DNA of 64,000 nucleotides from Tetrapyrgos nigripes (lineage: Eukaryota > Basidiomycota > Agaricomycetes > Agaricales > Campanellaceae). The translations under genes were made by a program, and so were the position numbers. Under the pieces are notes generated by a model. That model was not told where the DNA came from. It worked only from the letters and a program-made list of their open reading frames with translations, and did not search any database. The stretch spans positions 124,001 to 188,000 of the forward strand of contig JAACJM010000041.1 in the NCBI GenBank assembly GCA_013368315.1. Direction: 5' to 3'. Every line of letters begins with the position of its first letter. Position 1 is the first letter of the stretch. Of the stretch, positions 1 to 11,331 are shown in pieces.

Positions 1-847
1 GTCCATACTTGTCAGTAACAATGATCAGTAACAACAATCGTTAGCCTTTGAAAAAGGTGCGGTCCTCGCCGCTCGCGGCCATACCCGGCAGTCATTCAAG
101 TTTGCAACATCTCAACGCCTCAAGTATGTATATACGAGGCCGTCATGATCATCGTCACCGTTATCCACTTCTCAAACACACCAAAGCTCAGAACATCAAG
201 ACATCTTTCAAGAAAGACACCTCAAGCCTCGGGTTTAAGCCTAGTTTAATAGAATTGCCCTGCTGTGTACCAAGGTGCCTCTCGTCAGGGATGGGCGGTC
301 GATGGACAATCGAGGCTTTGCCGAACATGCCATTGCTTGACGACCTCTAGCGGCATCTGGCCGTTTCCAACTGGCAACCTTGCCTTTCTGGGAAATTACA
401 ATATTTCCTCGGCTATCTGTCCACCGCGGCCACCGGCATCGACTGAGTCCATTCGTTCTGCCCAACCCTGAGCGGATGTACAAAATTTGCAAGCCGCCAC
501 TCCCTTGGCGCATACCGCAAGCGGTTTCTCATATGCTCTAGTGCCCGAGAATAAAATTGACAGGTCCAAATTCAATTCCTGGTTTCCGAACGTCCCCAAG
601 AGTACCCCAAGAGTGTGTTGACATTTTCAAGTTCAATGAAATCAGCGAATAATCGTCGAAGACAATTCTGGAGAGAGAGAGAAACACGGCCTTTTACACA
701 TCTTCATCTGCTCCCGCCAAGTCCAGTCGAAGCCGCCATGATACTCCTTTCAGCCCGTGTCCAGGCGATTTTCCGAAGCTAAGTACTCAAGGTACAACGC
801 AACCCTTTCAGTCTTACAACCTTCAAGCTTCAATGACTCTTGGCATG
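1..847. other. Gene-poor flank, nothing supported
   Basis: Short open frames occur on both strands here, but none shows a recognisable domain, splice structure or codon pattern. I see no RNA gene and no clear repeat. Confidence 0.5.
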
Positions 848-2703
848 TCAGTGTGATAGGGTGCATGATTCGATGGTGAAGACGTTGTAGATTGTTTGGG
901 GCAATAACTGTGAAGTCAGTCTTTATTTGCAAGAATGACACGTAAAAGGAGATAGATACCTGGACTGCGAGATAACTCTTAACGTAGCTTCTGAGATCGG
1001 ATTTGTTTGTCCGTTCGAAAACCGAAGTCAGTCCTCTAACAAGCTGACTATCGCCTCCACTCCCAACTGAGAAACTCTGAGTCAGAATGTATCACAAATC
1101 CAAAAGACGGGAAACACTTACTTGCAAACCCTGCGCCAGGATCCGCCGTCGACTGAATAATACCTTGCTCAGTATTCCACACAGATTTGGTGGTGGTGGT
1201 TGCTGCAAGAACCATGTCAGGTAGCCTATTGCAAATAGAATAGTAAGTAATCTACACAAAGCATCAAAATTGAATGATGTATCACAGCTGTGCTTCATCC
1301 GGAGGCGTCGACCCGTTTAGCATAGATAGTCCTTCAAGGAAGAAGCCAGAGTTATACGGGTAAGCAAATACAACCACAGGGTCACAGTTGGTAGCGTCCA
1401 TTGCGGTCTCGACAAGCCTGTCCGGGCTGATCAGCTGCTTGGAAATGAATTGGAAGGACAATTTCGCGGCCCCCAGATATGCCTGATTATTAGTTGCTTC
1501 AGCCAAAGCAGCTGATAATCTGTAAAATAGCATGAGGAAAATTCTCAGCAGATCAGATCAAGGGTTGTCGGATCTTCTTACACAAAGAAAATTCTAGCAA
1601 TAGGCGGCTTTATGAACGGCTTAAACTTGAGCAAATTTGAGGATAAACTTACCCTGTGGCCGCTGCAGTGACTAGACCACTTCGCGTATCGGTATCCTGT
1701 AGTGCGTATGATTTTGGGGAGACTTAACAGATTTAACGAGCATAATTACCCTGAAAGTTCCGCCAGCGAGTGATGCTACCGATAGCAAGTATCAGACCGG
1801 TATATCCAGTAGAGAACGGTATGGCTAACCTCGCGCGCAAAGATTCGAATCGGCAAAAGTCAAATTCTTGACCGGAGTGTGTCTCGAATCAGCTTGCTCT
1901 TGGGATATGGTGTAATTCCAACCAAATGCCCAAGAAGATTCAGCATATGTCAAGAAGATGTTGTCTTTGTATGCGCGAAAGGCTTGAATAGCCGCATATC
2001 CATAGATTCTGTAACAGATTATAGGGAAATGAAGTGACAGTTTCTCAGTGCTTGACTGCTCACAAAGCGTGCGGAAGCTAAAGCAAGGAGGAGGAGTGTC
2101 ACTAGTAAGTAGCCACATATTCACTGAACTCACTGACACTAGTATAAATCTAATCAATATCCAATATACGATACAAGCAGAAATAAGGGACGCCTTGCTC
2201 ACCTTGGATGTGAAAAGTGTGGATTTTTATTTATCACTTTTGAGAAGTAAGCTTCAAGTTGTTCTTGATATTTAGTCTGTCCTGTAAGGTAGTCGAATCT
2301 CGCCATCTCGTAAAACAGCGTTCCAGGCTCTAAAAAGTTTGAATTATCTGACAGAAGTACACCAGTAATTAGCCCAAAATCAATATTTTCAAAACGGGCT
2401 ACGAATTGGAAAGTGAACATACTATATTGGGCAGTTTCTGGATTCAGGACGCGAAGGGCACTAGCTAAAGCTGCACCTGCTTTGTCGACTTGATCTGCAG
2501 GGGAGTTGGTGATAAAAGGTTTCTGTACAGTTTAGCTCAGTCTATGCGTTTTTGTACCATGCATAAAATATTATTACCCGCCAGGAAGATGAAGGAGAGA
2601 AAGATTGTGCAAGCGTGGGAGTGATAAGGGAGAGAAAGATAAACTTCGCTGAGATGGATCCAGACTTTTTCAGGTAGGGGAGACCGTTCCATGGCAGCCG
2701 CAT
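848..2703 (-). CDS. Secreted GH76-family glycoside hydrolase (putative alpha-1,6-mannanase type), 10 exons
   Basis: I assembled exons 2703-2578, 2522-2423, 2347-2203, 2008-1830, 1775-1750, 1696-1653, 1519-1286, 1225-1122, 1066-960 and 907-848. All junctions are GT/AG and phases are compatible, giving about 374 residues, a usual length for the family. The ATG at 2703 opens a signal peptide (MRLPWNGLPY, then hydrophobic FIFLSLITPTLA). Family landmarks follow in order: FLEPGTLFYEMARFDYLTGQ, YGYAAIQAFRAYKDNIFL, AGGTF, LSAALAEATNNQAYLGAA, YPYNSGFFLEGLS and QLVRGLTSVFERTN. These match the basidiomycete proteins annotated as GH76, which are (alpha/alpha)6 glycosidases acting on alpha-mannan or related polymers outside the cell. 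I do not see the paired acidic DD motif of classical GH76, so the substrate is uncertain. The last exon is the weakest, and the true end could lie a little further on. Confidence 0.85.
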
Positions 2704-4087
2704 TATTGCCTATGAAAGCTGGTGAAGGGGAACAGGGAAGAAAGGATGTCCGCACTTCCACTGCTGCTTAGACTAAGTATAATCAGATTCATGGCAACCC
2801 GCAGAAGTGATACAGAGGTTCCTTGATGGACCCGCGTACTCTCCTACTAGTACCCACAAGTACGACGGCATCCTAATTTCATCAACAGTTTCATATGCCC
2901 TCAATCCGATGAGCTGTGTTTGAGTAAGCGCCATCATGAATTGAAATAAAGCTGAAGACTACATGCCGCATGATGCATGAGGGTTGGTGGAAAGAGAAAG
3001 GAAAGATGGATACCGGATTGCGCCCGGATTGCGTAGTAATAATAGGTCTATTGCATCTTCGTCCTAAATCCGATGAGCTGTACTTATTCTGGCCCGTCAT
3101 CCTGCGGGAAGCCTGCGGGCTGCGGCTTGCCAGTGGATACTGTCGCTAGAGCCACTTGCATAGCAGAGAAAGAGCGCAATTGACTATGTGTCTGCCTTAA
3201 ATAACCTCTGATTAGAGATAACTGAGAGTCGGTGTGAAAGGAGAGGCGCGTGGGAAAAATAAATTTCCTTCTTCAACCGACGACATAGTCAACGCTGCCT
3301 GGACGTTGCCTGGACGCTGCATGAGACCTAGACGCCATTTTTGCTGCAACTCTCGTTAGAAACTCAAAATCCACTCTGGTCACGGCGTACACGTCTGGAT
3401 GTTTCGGAAACTTTGGAAGACAAAGAGGTTGAAGGGATGATGGAATTTGAAAGCTGTGGATGGGGCTGGAAAAGATAGTTGAAACATCACCAAAAGGTCC
3501 CCAACGATATATCATACCTATAACACCCGTCATCCATTGTAAACATTCGTCATCGTAGCTTGAGTTGGTCGCAAGATATATCAGGTGTATGGGGGTTGAC
3601 CACCCCCCTTCATGCGTGGTCATGGTTCATCACAATGAGAGTTGGATATAACGGATGACGGGGGTTATTGCATGTGACAGCCGTGATAACCAATGGTATG
3701 GCTAGGACCCTAGGGATTGGAACCTACTGGTTGCGTATTACTGGTCTCATAATCTGGCATAGTAGAAGAAAGATGTATATTTATGAACTACAGATAGTGT
3801 ACAATGCTATATACAAATGCAAGAAACAACAACGGCACCTCATCATAATATGCTCACACTTCGAACAACACAGGAAAGGGATACACATACATCTGTTACG
3901 AGTTTCAGTCAGAGATATGAATTTTAAAAAACTGAAGGGATACTCACCGACATAGAGCGAAAAACTATGCAATAACCATGATAAACAATAATGAGGGAAA
4001 AGAGGTAAAGTAAAGAAAAACAAGACCGAGCTAGAAGTTGAACGAAGAATAATAATTAGTGATAGCAAGGACCGGAGAAATGCGGAT
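2704..4087. other. Intergenic, no supported gene
   Basis: Open frames are short and lack recognisable motifs. A phrase around 'ccgatgagctgt' occurs twice (2908 and 3069), which is too little to define a repeat. Confidence 0.4.
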
Positions 4088-4270
4088 GTATGCGTACTTA
4101 GCAGTGATTTAAAGGTCGTTGAAGGTGTTCTGAGGTGTTTTACGCAAGGTAAGAGATGGGTAAGATGGAATAAAGAGTGTATACGCGTACCTAGCAGTGA
4201 TTTGAAGGTCGTTGCAGGTGGTCTGAGGTGTTGCGCGCAATATAAGAGACGGGTAGAATGATATGAAAGT
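4088..4270. repeat. Two-unit tandem duplication of about 91 bp
   Basis: Unit 1 (about 4088-4178) and unit 2 (about 4179-4270) share 'agcagtgatttaaaggtcgt' (A/G variable at one site) and the same order of 'ggtgttctgaggtgtt' and 'gtaagagatgggta'-like words. They differ by scattered substitutions, so the duplication is not recent. Confidence 0.75.
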
Positions 4271-7200
4271 GTATACACACCTCTAATCGATGCCATACGT
4301 GCACCCTGCCCATCCGTCAGCGCCAATAGCTGCCCCGTTCGTGATATCCTCTTCTCTACATAGCGCAAGAAAGACCACCGGCGGCATAGCCTCCTGTTGA
4401 ACAACAATTGCAAAGTGGGAAAGCAGCTGACGAAGATATAGCGGAATGGAAAATGGTATGTTCCGGCGATGGGTCTGTGTTGGCGTGTCGGGAGGGAACC
4501 CTCGTGGAGAATAAGTCAGACGGTCAAACAGAAGACATGGAACAACGCTCACGTCAAGACATTTTTAAGCTACCTTGGGCATCCTCGCCTTTGCTGTCAA
4601 GGTCGAGAAACGAAGAAAACTGCTAAAGCGAGCAAAAGGAACACAGCAAGTCACCAAAAGCCTACCACGCAGTCGGAGTGAAGGGCCGGGATTGGGCGAG
4701 TTGTCGGGGAGGCGTAGGCATGAGATTTGGATAGATACGGAGGGAGTGGAAAGAGGAGGAAAGAGAGGAGATAGTGATGGTGGTGGAGGAGGAGGAAAGA
4801 AGTCGACGCGTCGCCCAGCTGGTTGTAGCGGAGTTTGAAACTACGTCATCTGACGTCATCTTCAAATTGGCGAAGTTTCCTTGACTCATCGACGTCGTTA
4901 TCGGCACAACGGACGCCTCCAAGCACCACTGAGTACTGAGTACTTACTTAATTAGTGTCAGGTATTGGAATCTGTCAGACTATCATGCGTACAAACCTCG
5001 TAGAATCTTTTGGACTCCTCTCCAACGTCGATTTTAAGAAGCTCTCGCAGCAAGTCTAGAGGATGGGGCGGGGAGGGCCGTTGCTGCATTGTAAGTTGAA
5101 GTAACATGCATATACTCATCCTTCCCTCTTTACTGACTGCACAAAACGCTTAGTGATAGCATCCTTTTCATCTATGTCAGCAAAATTTGCGCATAAGTAT
5201 ACCGACCGATGTCATTCAGGTACAGATATCAGAGCTTATGGCGAGTGGCATTTCCAACCTCTTCATCCAAGGGTGGTTGCTCTGGGTCTCGTGGTGGAAG
5301 CTCGTGTTTGGGAGGATGACAACTAGGTATGTTGTCTTGCTGTTTTTTGTTTTTCTTATGCCAGATGTGCTAATTCGTCTGAGGACTGCCTCATTCCATG
5401 CATGCGTCTAATTCACCACCGCAAGATCTAGTATACCCTGTCATTGAACGACAGTGCATACTCTTCATTAGTCTACCTCTGGAACGGCTGTCCTCAGATT
5501 CACGATCCGCAAGCAACTGATGTGTTATCGTCTACATCTACATCGTCTTACGTTCCCACTCAGTCTTTTTCTCCGTAAACTGTGTTAGATCCACTGCTCT
5601 TACTGATACATCTCAGCTGCACTTTCCCTTCATCCGAGTCCCTTCGCTTTCGTTTATGTGTTTGTTTGCTGTTTTGCTGTAGGTACATGTTTCTACATTT
5701 ATTACTTGTCTCAGAATACTACAGACTTTCATCTAATGCCATGGTGGTACTGAGTATTTATGAGTACCAAACATACTCTGTTATCTGGCAGTGGCTTCAT
5801 GCAATGATACTATGAGTATATGAACACTCGACCTGCTTCTGAGTCCAACCTTTGCTACTCTGATCCCACTGTTCTCCTACCAGTGCAAGAACTGTGCTGT
5901 AATGATGCGCCGCCGGGTCATTATAATCCTCGTCATCCATGCTCACGGCCTGTCACAATGCTCGGCCTATACAATGTGCTATCATACCCTTGCCATTGTG
6001 AGGAAGTGTTATAACTCTCCCAAAATCATGACGGGGTGTGATAGCACTTTGAAATCATGACAGCGACGTGATAAAGGCTAATCACTATCCTGTCACTGTT
6101 ACGGGCTGTGGTAATGCCCCATCCAACGTTATATCGTTGAGGACCTTTTGGTGATGAACGAAGGTGTGTTTGTTGCCTCTCTTTTTCTTCAGCGACTGGC
6201 TCTAAATTTCTGCTAGTAGAATGCGTCTATAACATGCCAGGGAGATACAACGTCACCTTTGCATTCCAACACGCAGTCCCGTTCACGCTCGGCCCATTCT
6301 CATCAGCAATGGCCTATCGTTAACCTGCTCTGTCGGTCATTTAGAATGCAGTAAGGATGGTCTAGAGCACGGTACCCAGCGTTGCAAGTGCGTCAAAATC
6401 AAGAGACTCTAGCTCCAATGTCAGCTCGCTGTCTCCAATTCCTCATCCCTGGACATGGACATCCCACAACACCGTGTACATCCCCATTCCCGTCCCTAAA
6501 ACATGCCGTCTTCATCTTGCCACCGCTGTTCCGCCGGCATTCTCGAGGCTTAGGCATGTCGTCTGACCTTTCCTCGAGTATATGGTCTCAGCGGACGCGC
6601 CCCATGCCTGGAGCTCTTTTGACCACACGCAATGATATGACCACGAATCTTCCACCCTACGTCCGACGCCCGGATGTCGCTTCCAGCACCAATGGAACCA
6701 GCACACCATCGCAACACGCATTCAGACGAGTCGACTACGGCAGAGGGCCGGTAACCAAGCCTTCCCTGACTCTGGTTCAGTTTTTGGGTTCACGGGTTGG
6801 AGGCTATGTTTAGGATTGGAGGTAAACGGACGTAGCCAGTGTTAAACGCTGGACCCTTATTGAGGGATTGGAGTGGGTCGTTCTTGGAATGGAGGTACTG
6901 AGCAACCACAAGGGTGGGCTCGCATTCCCCTTGCCGATTGGAGGAGGAAACCTGTGCCGCTGTCGGTATCGATGACGGTTCGCATATGCGGCTGTTCAAT
7001 GGTCCCCACCTCGCCATCTTTACCACCACTCACATCGGTCCCATTGGCTCATTTCCCTCCGTCCACCGTCCACCGTCCGCCACCTTCCATTCTTTCGACG
7101 TTGGATGCCCGGTACCACGCCCATAGCTTTCTTCGTCTTCAGCTATTCTATCCCAGTACACGCCGCAACGCTTTCCACGTCGACTAGATTGGAGTTGGCC

Positions 7201-8170
7201 CGTGTCACAAACGCTGCTAAACACGATTCTGGGCCCAGTTCCAGGTCCTGGTCGTCTTCTTCTCCTCCTACCGTCCCCAATCTACCGCTTCCTCGCTTTA
7301 CCATCACCAAGTCTATCCCGACTCTTTCGCATGACTGGTGTTAGCTGGCACAATTCTCGTACGTCTGGCTCAAGGAGGTATCTATCTCACCAACGTTAAC
7401 GCTGGCGGCCTGGTCTGTGTCTCTCACCACTGCAACTATCACTGCATCGTCAGCCTCAGCTGCGCTCTGGAATCCTGACCTCACTTCCTTTCATTTCACA
7501 CAACCTCACCACATATCCAATACCACCTCCAATGCTGGTGTTCCTTCCTAACCACGTTCAGTTCCACTACTAGTACCATCTACAACTTTAACGCCACCAT
7601 CTACGGGACTCCCAGTACCGTCAGTCGGGATCGAGTCCCTATCAATGTTGGTACCGGAACCGACATGTCGACTATTTCTGTCCCCTCCATCCCTCCATGT
7701 TAGGCTCTCAACTTTGGGTCTTCGTCGTGTGGAAGTCAAAGTGACTCGGCTACATTTTTACAGGAGACTTTTCCGTATAATCTGACGATACCGGCGAAAA
7801 CGGGAGAAGCGACACGGAACCGACGCCATTGCTCACCTCTTCTTGGGACGGTACCCGACTCGGACTACAACTTCATCAACTCGTTCTAATTCCGAGAACC
7901 CGAGGCTCCCATCTTATCCTTATGTTCAGCTGTGACTAAATCTATCTTTACATCTCTACAGCACCAGTACCAGCGCCGCTGCCTCCTTCCAATGTCTCCG
8001 TCAGGACTCGGCATTCCTAGTGACACCAGAAGAGTTATTTGTCCTGTATTCTCGAGTTCTGCCAGTGGAGTTCCCGATTTTTCATTCTTTGTCGTTCTCT
8101 CCTCAGTCGGGAGTCAGGGACAAGTTGGGTTTGGTGGCACAGAGAGAAACAGGAAGGGGAGGGGTGCTTA
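4271..8170. other. Long gene-poor region with possible gene remnants
   Basis: I cannot support an intact gene. The plus-strand frame at 5187-5411 has a hydrophobic stretch (SNLFIQGWLLWVSWWKLVFG) resembling one helix of the basidiomycete DUF6534-type membrane proteins, but no consistent flanking exons were found. Around 7330-7680 the plus strand reads as broken pieces that could be a decayed gene of unknown family. Both calls are weak. Confidence 0.3.
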
Positions 8171-8194
8171 ATGTTTGGGCGGGTTGGTCAGAGG

Positions 8195-8392
8195 GGATGC
8201 AACTTGGGTAGGAGGGGAAGATGGGACATTTTACAGTTAGGGGGGAAGGGGGGTTGATATCTTGGCATTTCTGTGAAAGAGGGGAGGAGAGGCTGATATT
8301 TTGCCCTTTTAGTCGAGGGGAGATGGGGGGGGACTTCATATTTCTGTGTTTTAGTTGAAAAGGGAGGAGGGGGAAAGGGGGAAGGGGAGGCC
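8195..8392 (+). repeat. G-rich degenerate tandem repeat
   Basis: Blocks such as gggaggggaag, ggggggaagggggg, gaggggaggagagg, gaggggagatgggggggg and gggaggagggggaaaggggg recur at about 40-60 bp intervals. Between them are T-rich spacers such as 'ttgatatcttggcatttctg' and 'ctgatattttgccctttta'. The runs of four or more G on one strand could form G-quadruplexes. Confidence 0.6.
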
Positions 8393-8626
8393 TGTACTCT
8401 ATATAGATTATCACTGTCAGATTGGAGTTAGCATTGCCTCAGTCTACGTCTGGCTGCTTCCTTTGTTGTTCCTTATTTTTCCACTGATATCCTCTTGTCC
8501 TCGTCTGACACTTTCTTATCCTCGTATCTCCCTTGTTCATGGCCGTGATGTTAGGCTTGGTAATCGATACACCCCACATAATATATAGTAAGAAATAACT
8601 GAGTGGATATATACATCAAGAGGATT

Positions 8627-10059
8627 CTAGCTAGGGTTAACAATTTGATTTGTAATATCCACACTAGAGCCTAGTAGTTCTGAACCCTGTTCAACTACGT
8701 CCGTCTGGCTTTCAGCTTGTGATCCTTCTTGCTGCGCGACTGAGGCAAATCTGATGGATTGAGAAAGAGAAATATCGTTCAGTTCCACTCTCGACTTTTC
8801 AAGAGACACAATCATGATGATGAGGACTGGATAAAGAGCCTTGCAGAATGTCAGTTGGGAAAATGTCATTCACTGATAATTAGAAGTGCGCTTACTGCTA
8901 ATGAGGGCATGGCACTGTAAAAGACTTGAAATGTCACTGACTCGGCGTTCTCTAGCACAGTGAGAAGTGAATATGCAATCTGAGTATATGGGCCACAGTG
9001 AGCACTCCGTTTTAACGACAAGGACAAAAAAATCACTCACCCAAAGTCCGCAGTAAATCAATCCAGATTCAACCAAAAGCAATAGCACCTTTTGAGCTCT
9101 GAAAATTTGATTGCCACAATCCTTCAAACATTTTCTAATTTCCGCAATGTGAACCCTATGAAATGTTCGAGAATAATAAATAATGTAATTTGCTGATAGC
9201 TAATCGAATAGAATTGGAATAGAACTGCCAAGACCAATTACTTACCAAGCTTTATATCCAATGAGGGCTGTAGCAACCATGTTTGTGACAAGTAAAGGGA
9301 CACTCATCATCAATGAGCCGACAGGCTTTTCTCCAAAGACAGCTGAACCATTCAGATTTTCGGCCGCAGTTAAACCTGCATTTACAAATGTTCCAACTAA
9401 TGCCCCAATTAAAGATAAATTTTCATTCATCGAACATATAGATTTACTCACCTATAGATGCCATGAAGCAAATGATCAGAATACTCTTGACAAGTAGATT
9501 TTGAGGATACATAATCCAAGCTCGCCAGACCACAATTCCATCTCCAATGACAAACTATACGATTATACGATATCAGTAAGTTTATTGTGAATATATGAAC
9601 ATAAATGTAAGAGTGGAACGCTACTCACATTTACTCTGTCAATTACTGTGTCTGCAATATATATGTTCACCACGAGTCGCATAATAGCTTCAGGGTCTGT
9701 TACATTGTAACCGACCAATGGAATCTCCGCCATGGCATACCACACTTGGAGTATAGCCGGTGCAGTTGTAACAGTCAGCATGGAGATCACCAGTGTAAGG
9801 AGGACAAGCTGTGGTTTTGAGGGGTGTCTTTTCTGCGATCTGAGCCAAACACCAATTATTAGTACTGCTCTACGACATTGATATTAATGAATGCATACAA
9901 AACTCACAAAATATTATAAACGACTGTGAGCACGAGTGTAGCATTAACACCATAGAGCAGCCATGCTATAGAGACTTGTAACAGCCAAGTTTTGAGAGTA
10001 TCGAGATCAGATTTGGCAAGAGGCTGAGACTGCTGTTGGGCTTGGGGCATTGAAGACAT
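8627..10059 (-). CDS. Seven-transmembrane protein of basidiomycete type, 7 exons
   Basis: Exons 10059-9908, 9839-9629, 9554-9452, 9396-9246, 9155-9041, 8979-8896 and 8839-8627 join in phase with GT/AG introns to give about 342 residues. Seven hydrophobic segments follow a short hydrophilic N-terminus: WLLQVSIAWLLYGVNATLVL, LVLLTLVISMLTVTTAPAIL, the segment around FVIGDGIVVWRAWIMY, LLVKSILIICFMASIVG, VPLLVTNMVATALIGYKAW, KVLLLLVESGLIYCGLW and ALYPVLIIMIVSL. The signatures D-G-I-V-V-W-R-A-W and L-V-E-S-G-x-I-Y are typical of a large mushroom family of uncharacterised integral membrane proteins, sometimes loosely called GPCR-like. A hydrophilic tail of about 55 residues would be cytosolic. Function is unknown. 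An upstream in-frame ATG at 10113 is possible, but the later ATG (MSSMPQ) gives a more natural N-terminus. Confidence 0.85.
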
Positions 10060-10450
10060 TGTGGCAAAGGATGAGATTGTAGGGGTTGAAAAGAGGTAGC
10101 GCTGGAAGAACAATGAAGACGAGGCTTAAGTTATATTCTCTTCCCGGATGTTAATTTTAGATTATGATCTTCTCATGTAGGAACATCACGAGTCAATGAT
10201 CACTGATGAAATTTACTGATCTCTATAAATATTACAATCTTCTAGGCACACTCACTGAATTTCATTCAGTATGCCCTAATTCCTTTTTTTTTCCCAAGCG
10301 ACACAGGGTTTGATTAGGCAGTTACCGTCTTTTACTCGCTAGTCGTAGGACTTACTTTCTAGTATGGGCTGTCAGCCTTTACTTCAATCCAAAGTGTTTT
10401 CCATGAACGAAGGTGTTAGTCTTCAGCAGTTAGTCCTTAGGAGTTAATGT
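10060..10450. other. Upstream region of the seven-TM gene
   Basis: I see no gene here. This minus-strand upstream segment is AT-rich, but I could not place a convincing TATA box at a usual distance. Confidence 0.35.
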
Positions 10451-10935
10451 GTTGATCATCAGGTCCCCATGATCTGCACCGGGTATATCCTCAATGCGAT
10501 GATTGAATGAGTCAGGTCAAAGATCTGGCGTCTTTTAGAAGCTCATATGATGAACCGCAATCAAAACTGTTGAGCTAACACGCATTAGCACTCATTCATT
10601 GCGTTATGACGCTATGCGGGAGGGAAAGAAAGTGACATCAGCATCATGACCAGAAGGTAATAAAATCTTGGAGTGAGTATGTTTACTATGTTGATCATCA
10701 GATGCCCATGATCTGCACCAGATATACACTCAATGCGATGATTGAATGAGTCAGGTCAAAGTTCCGGTGTCTTTTAGAAGCTCTCTCTTCTTAATATGAT
10801 GAGCCACCATAAAAATTCCCAAGCTAACGCTCATTAGGATCATGTCTCTAAAGCTTGAGAATCTTCACTATGCTATCACGCTGTGCAAGATGGAAAGAAA
10901 GGGCATCAGCATCATGACCGGAGGGTAAGATATTG
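10451..10935. repeat. Tandem duplication of about 240 bp
   Basis: Copies at about 10451-10690 and 10691-10935 both begin 'gttgatcatcag' and share 'ccatgatctgcacc', 'tcaatgcgatgattgaatga', 'gtcttttagaagctc' and 'gcatcagcatcatgacc' in the same order. The second copy has small insertions. No coding sequence was recognised. Confidence 0.8.
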
Positions 10936-11331
10936 AATAGCGAAAAGAACATCATGCTTCTCACCAACATCCACGCGGATCTCGCGGACTCGTCCTAGCA
11001 CCCGCACAGAACCCAGACCTTTACTTTCATATTCCGCTATATCTATCCCATCATAGCCGCCTCTCCCATTTGTCTCACCAGATACCATTTTCCATTTTAA
11101 AAAGTTGACGGTGTCTTATCGGCACAGCAATTGCAAAAGTATTGTGACAAGATTTGGCAGGGGCGGGCAAGGCTTGGCAGGCCTCCGGGCTCTTGCCCAA
11201 ATTGGAAGTACAGGTTCCTGAAGCCTTCTCGGCATTAAGGCATTCTCTGCAAGTCAGCAGATGCTTTCCCTACCATCACTTTTAATTATAATTTTGGTGC
11301 TTTTACAAAAATTGCGGTTGCTTCATTCTAG

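Noticed and set aside
3781..4413. A 210-codon minus-strand open frame
   Set aside because: It spans the 91-bp tandem duplication, has low-complexity composition and lacks any domain.
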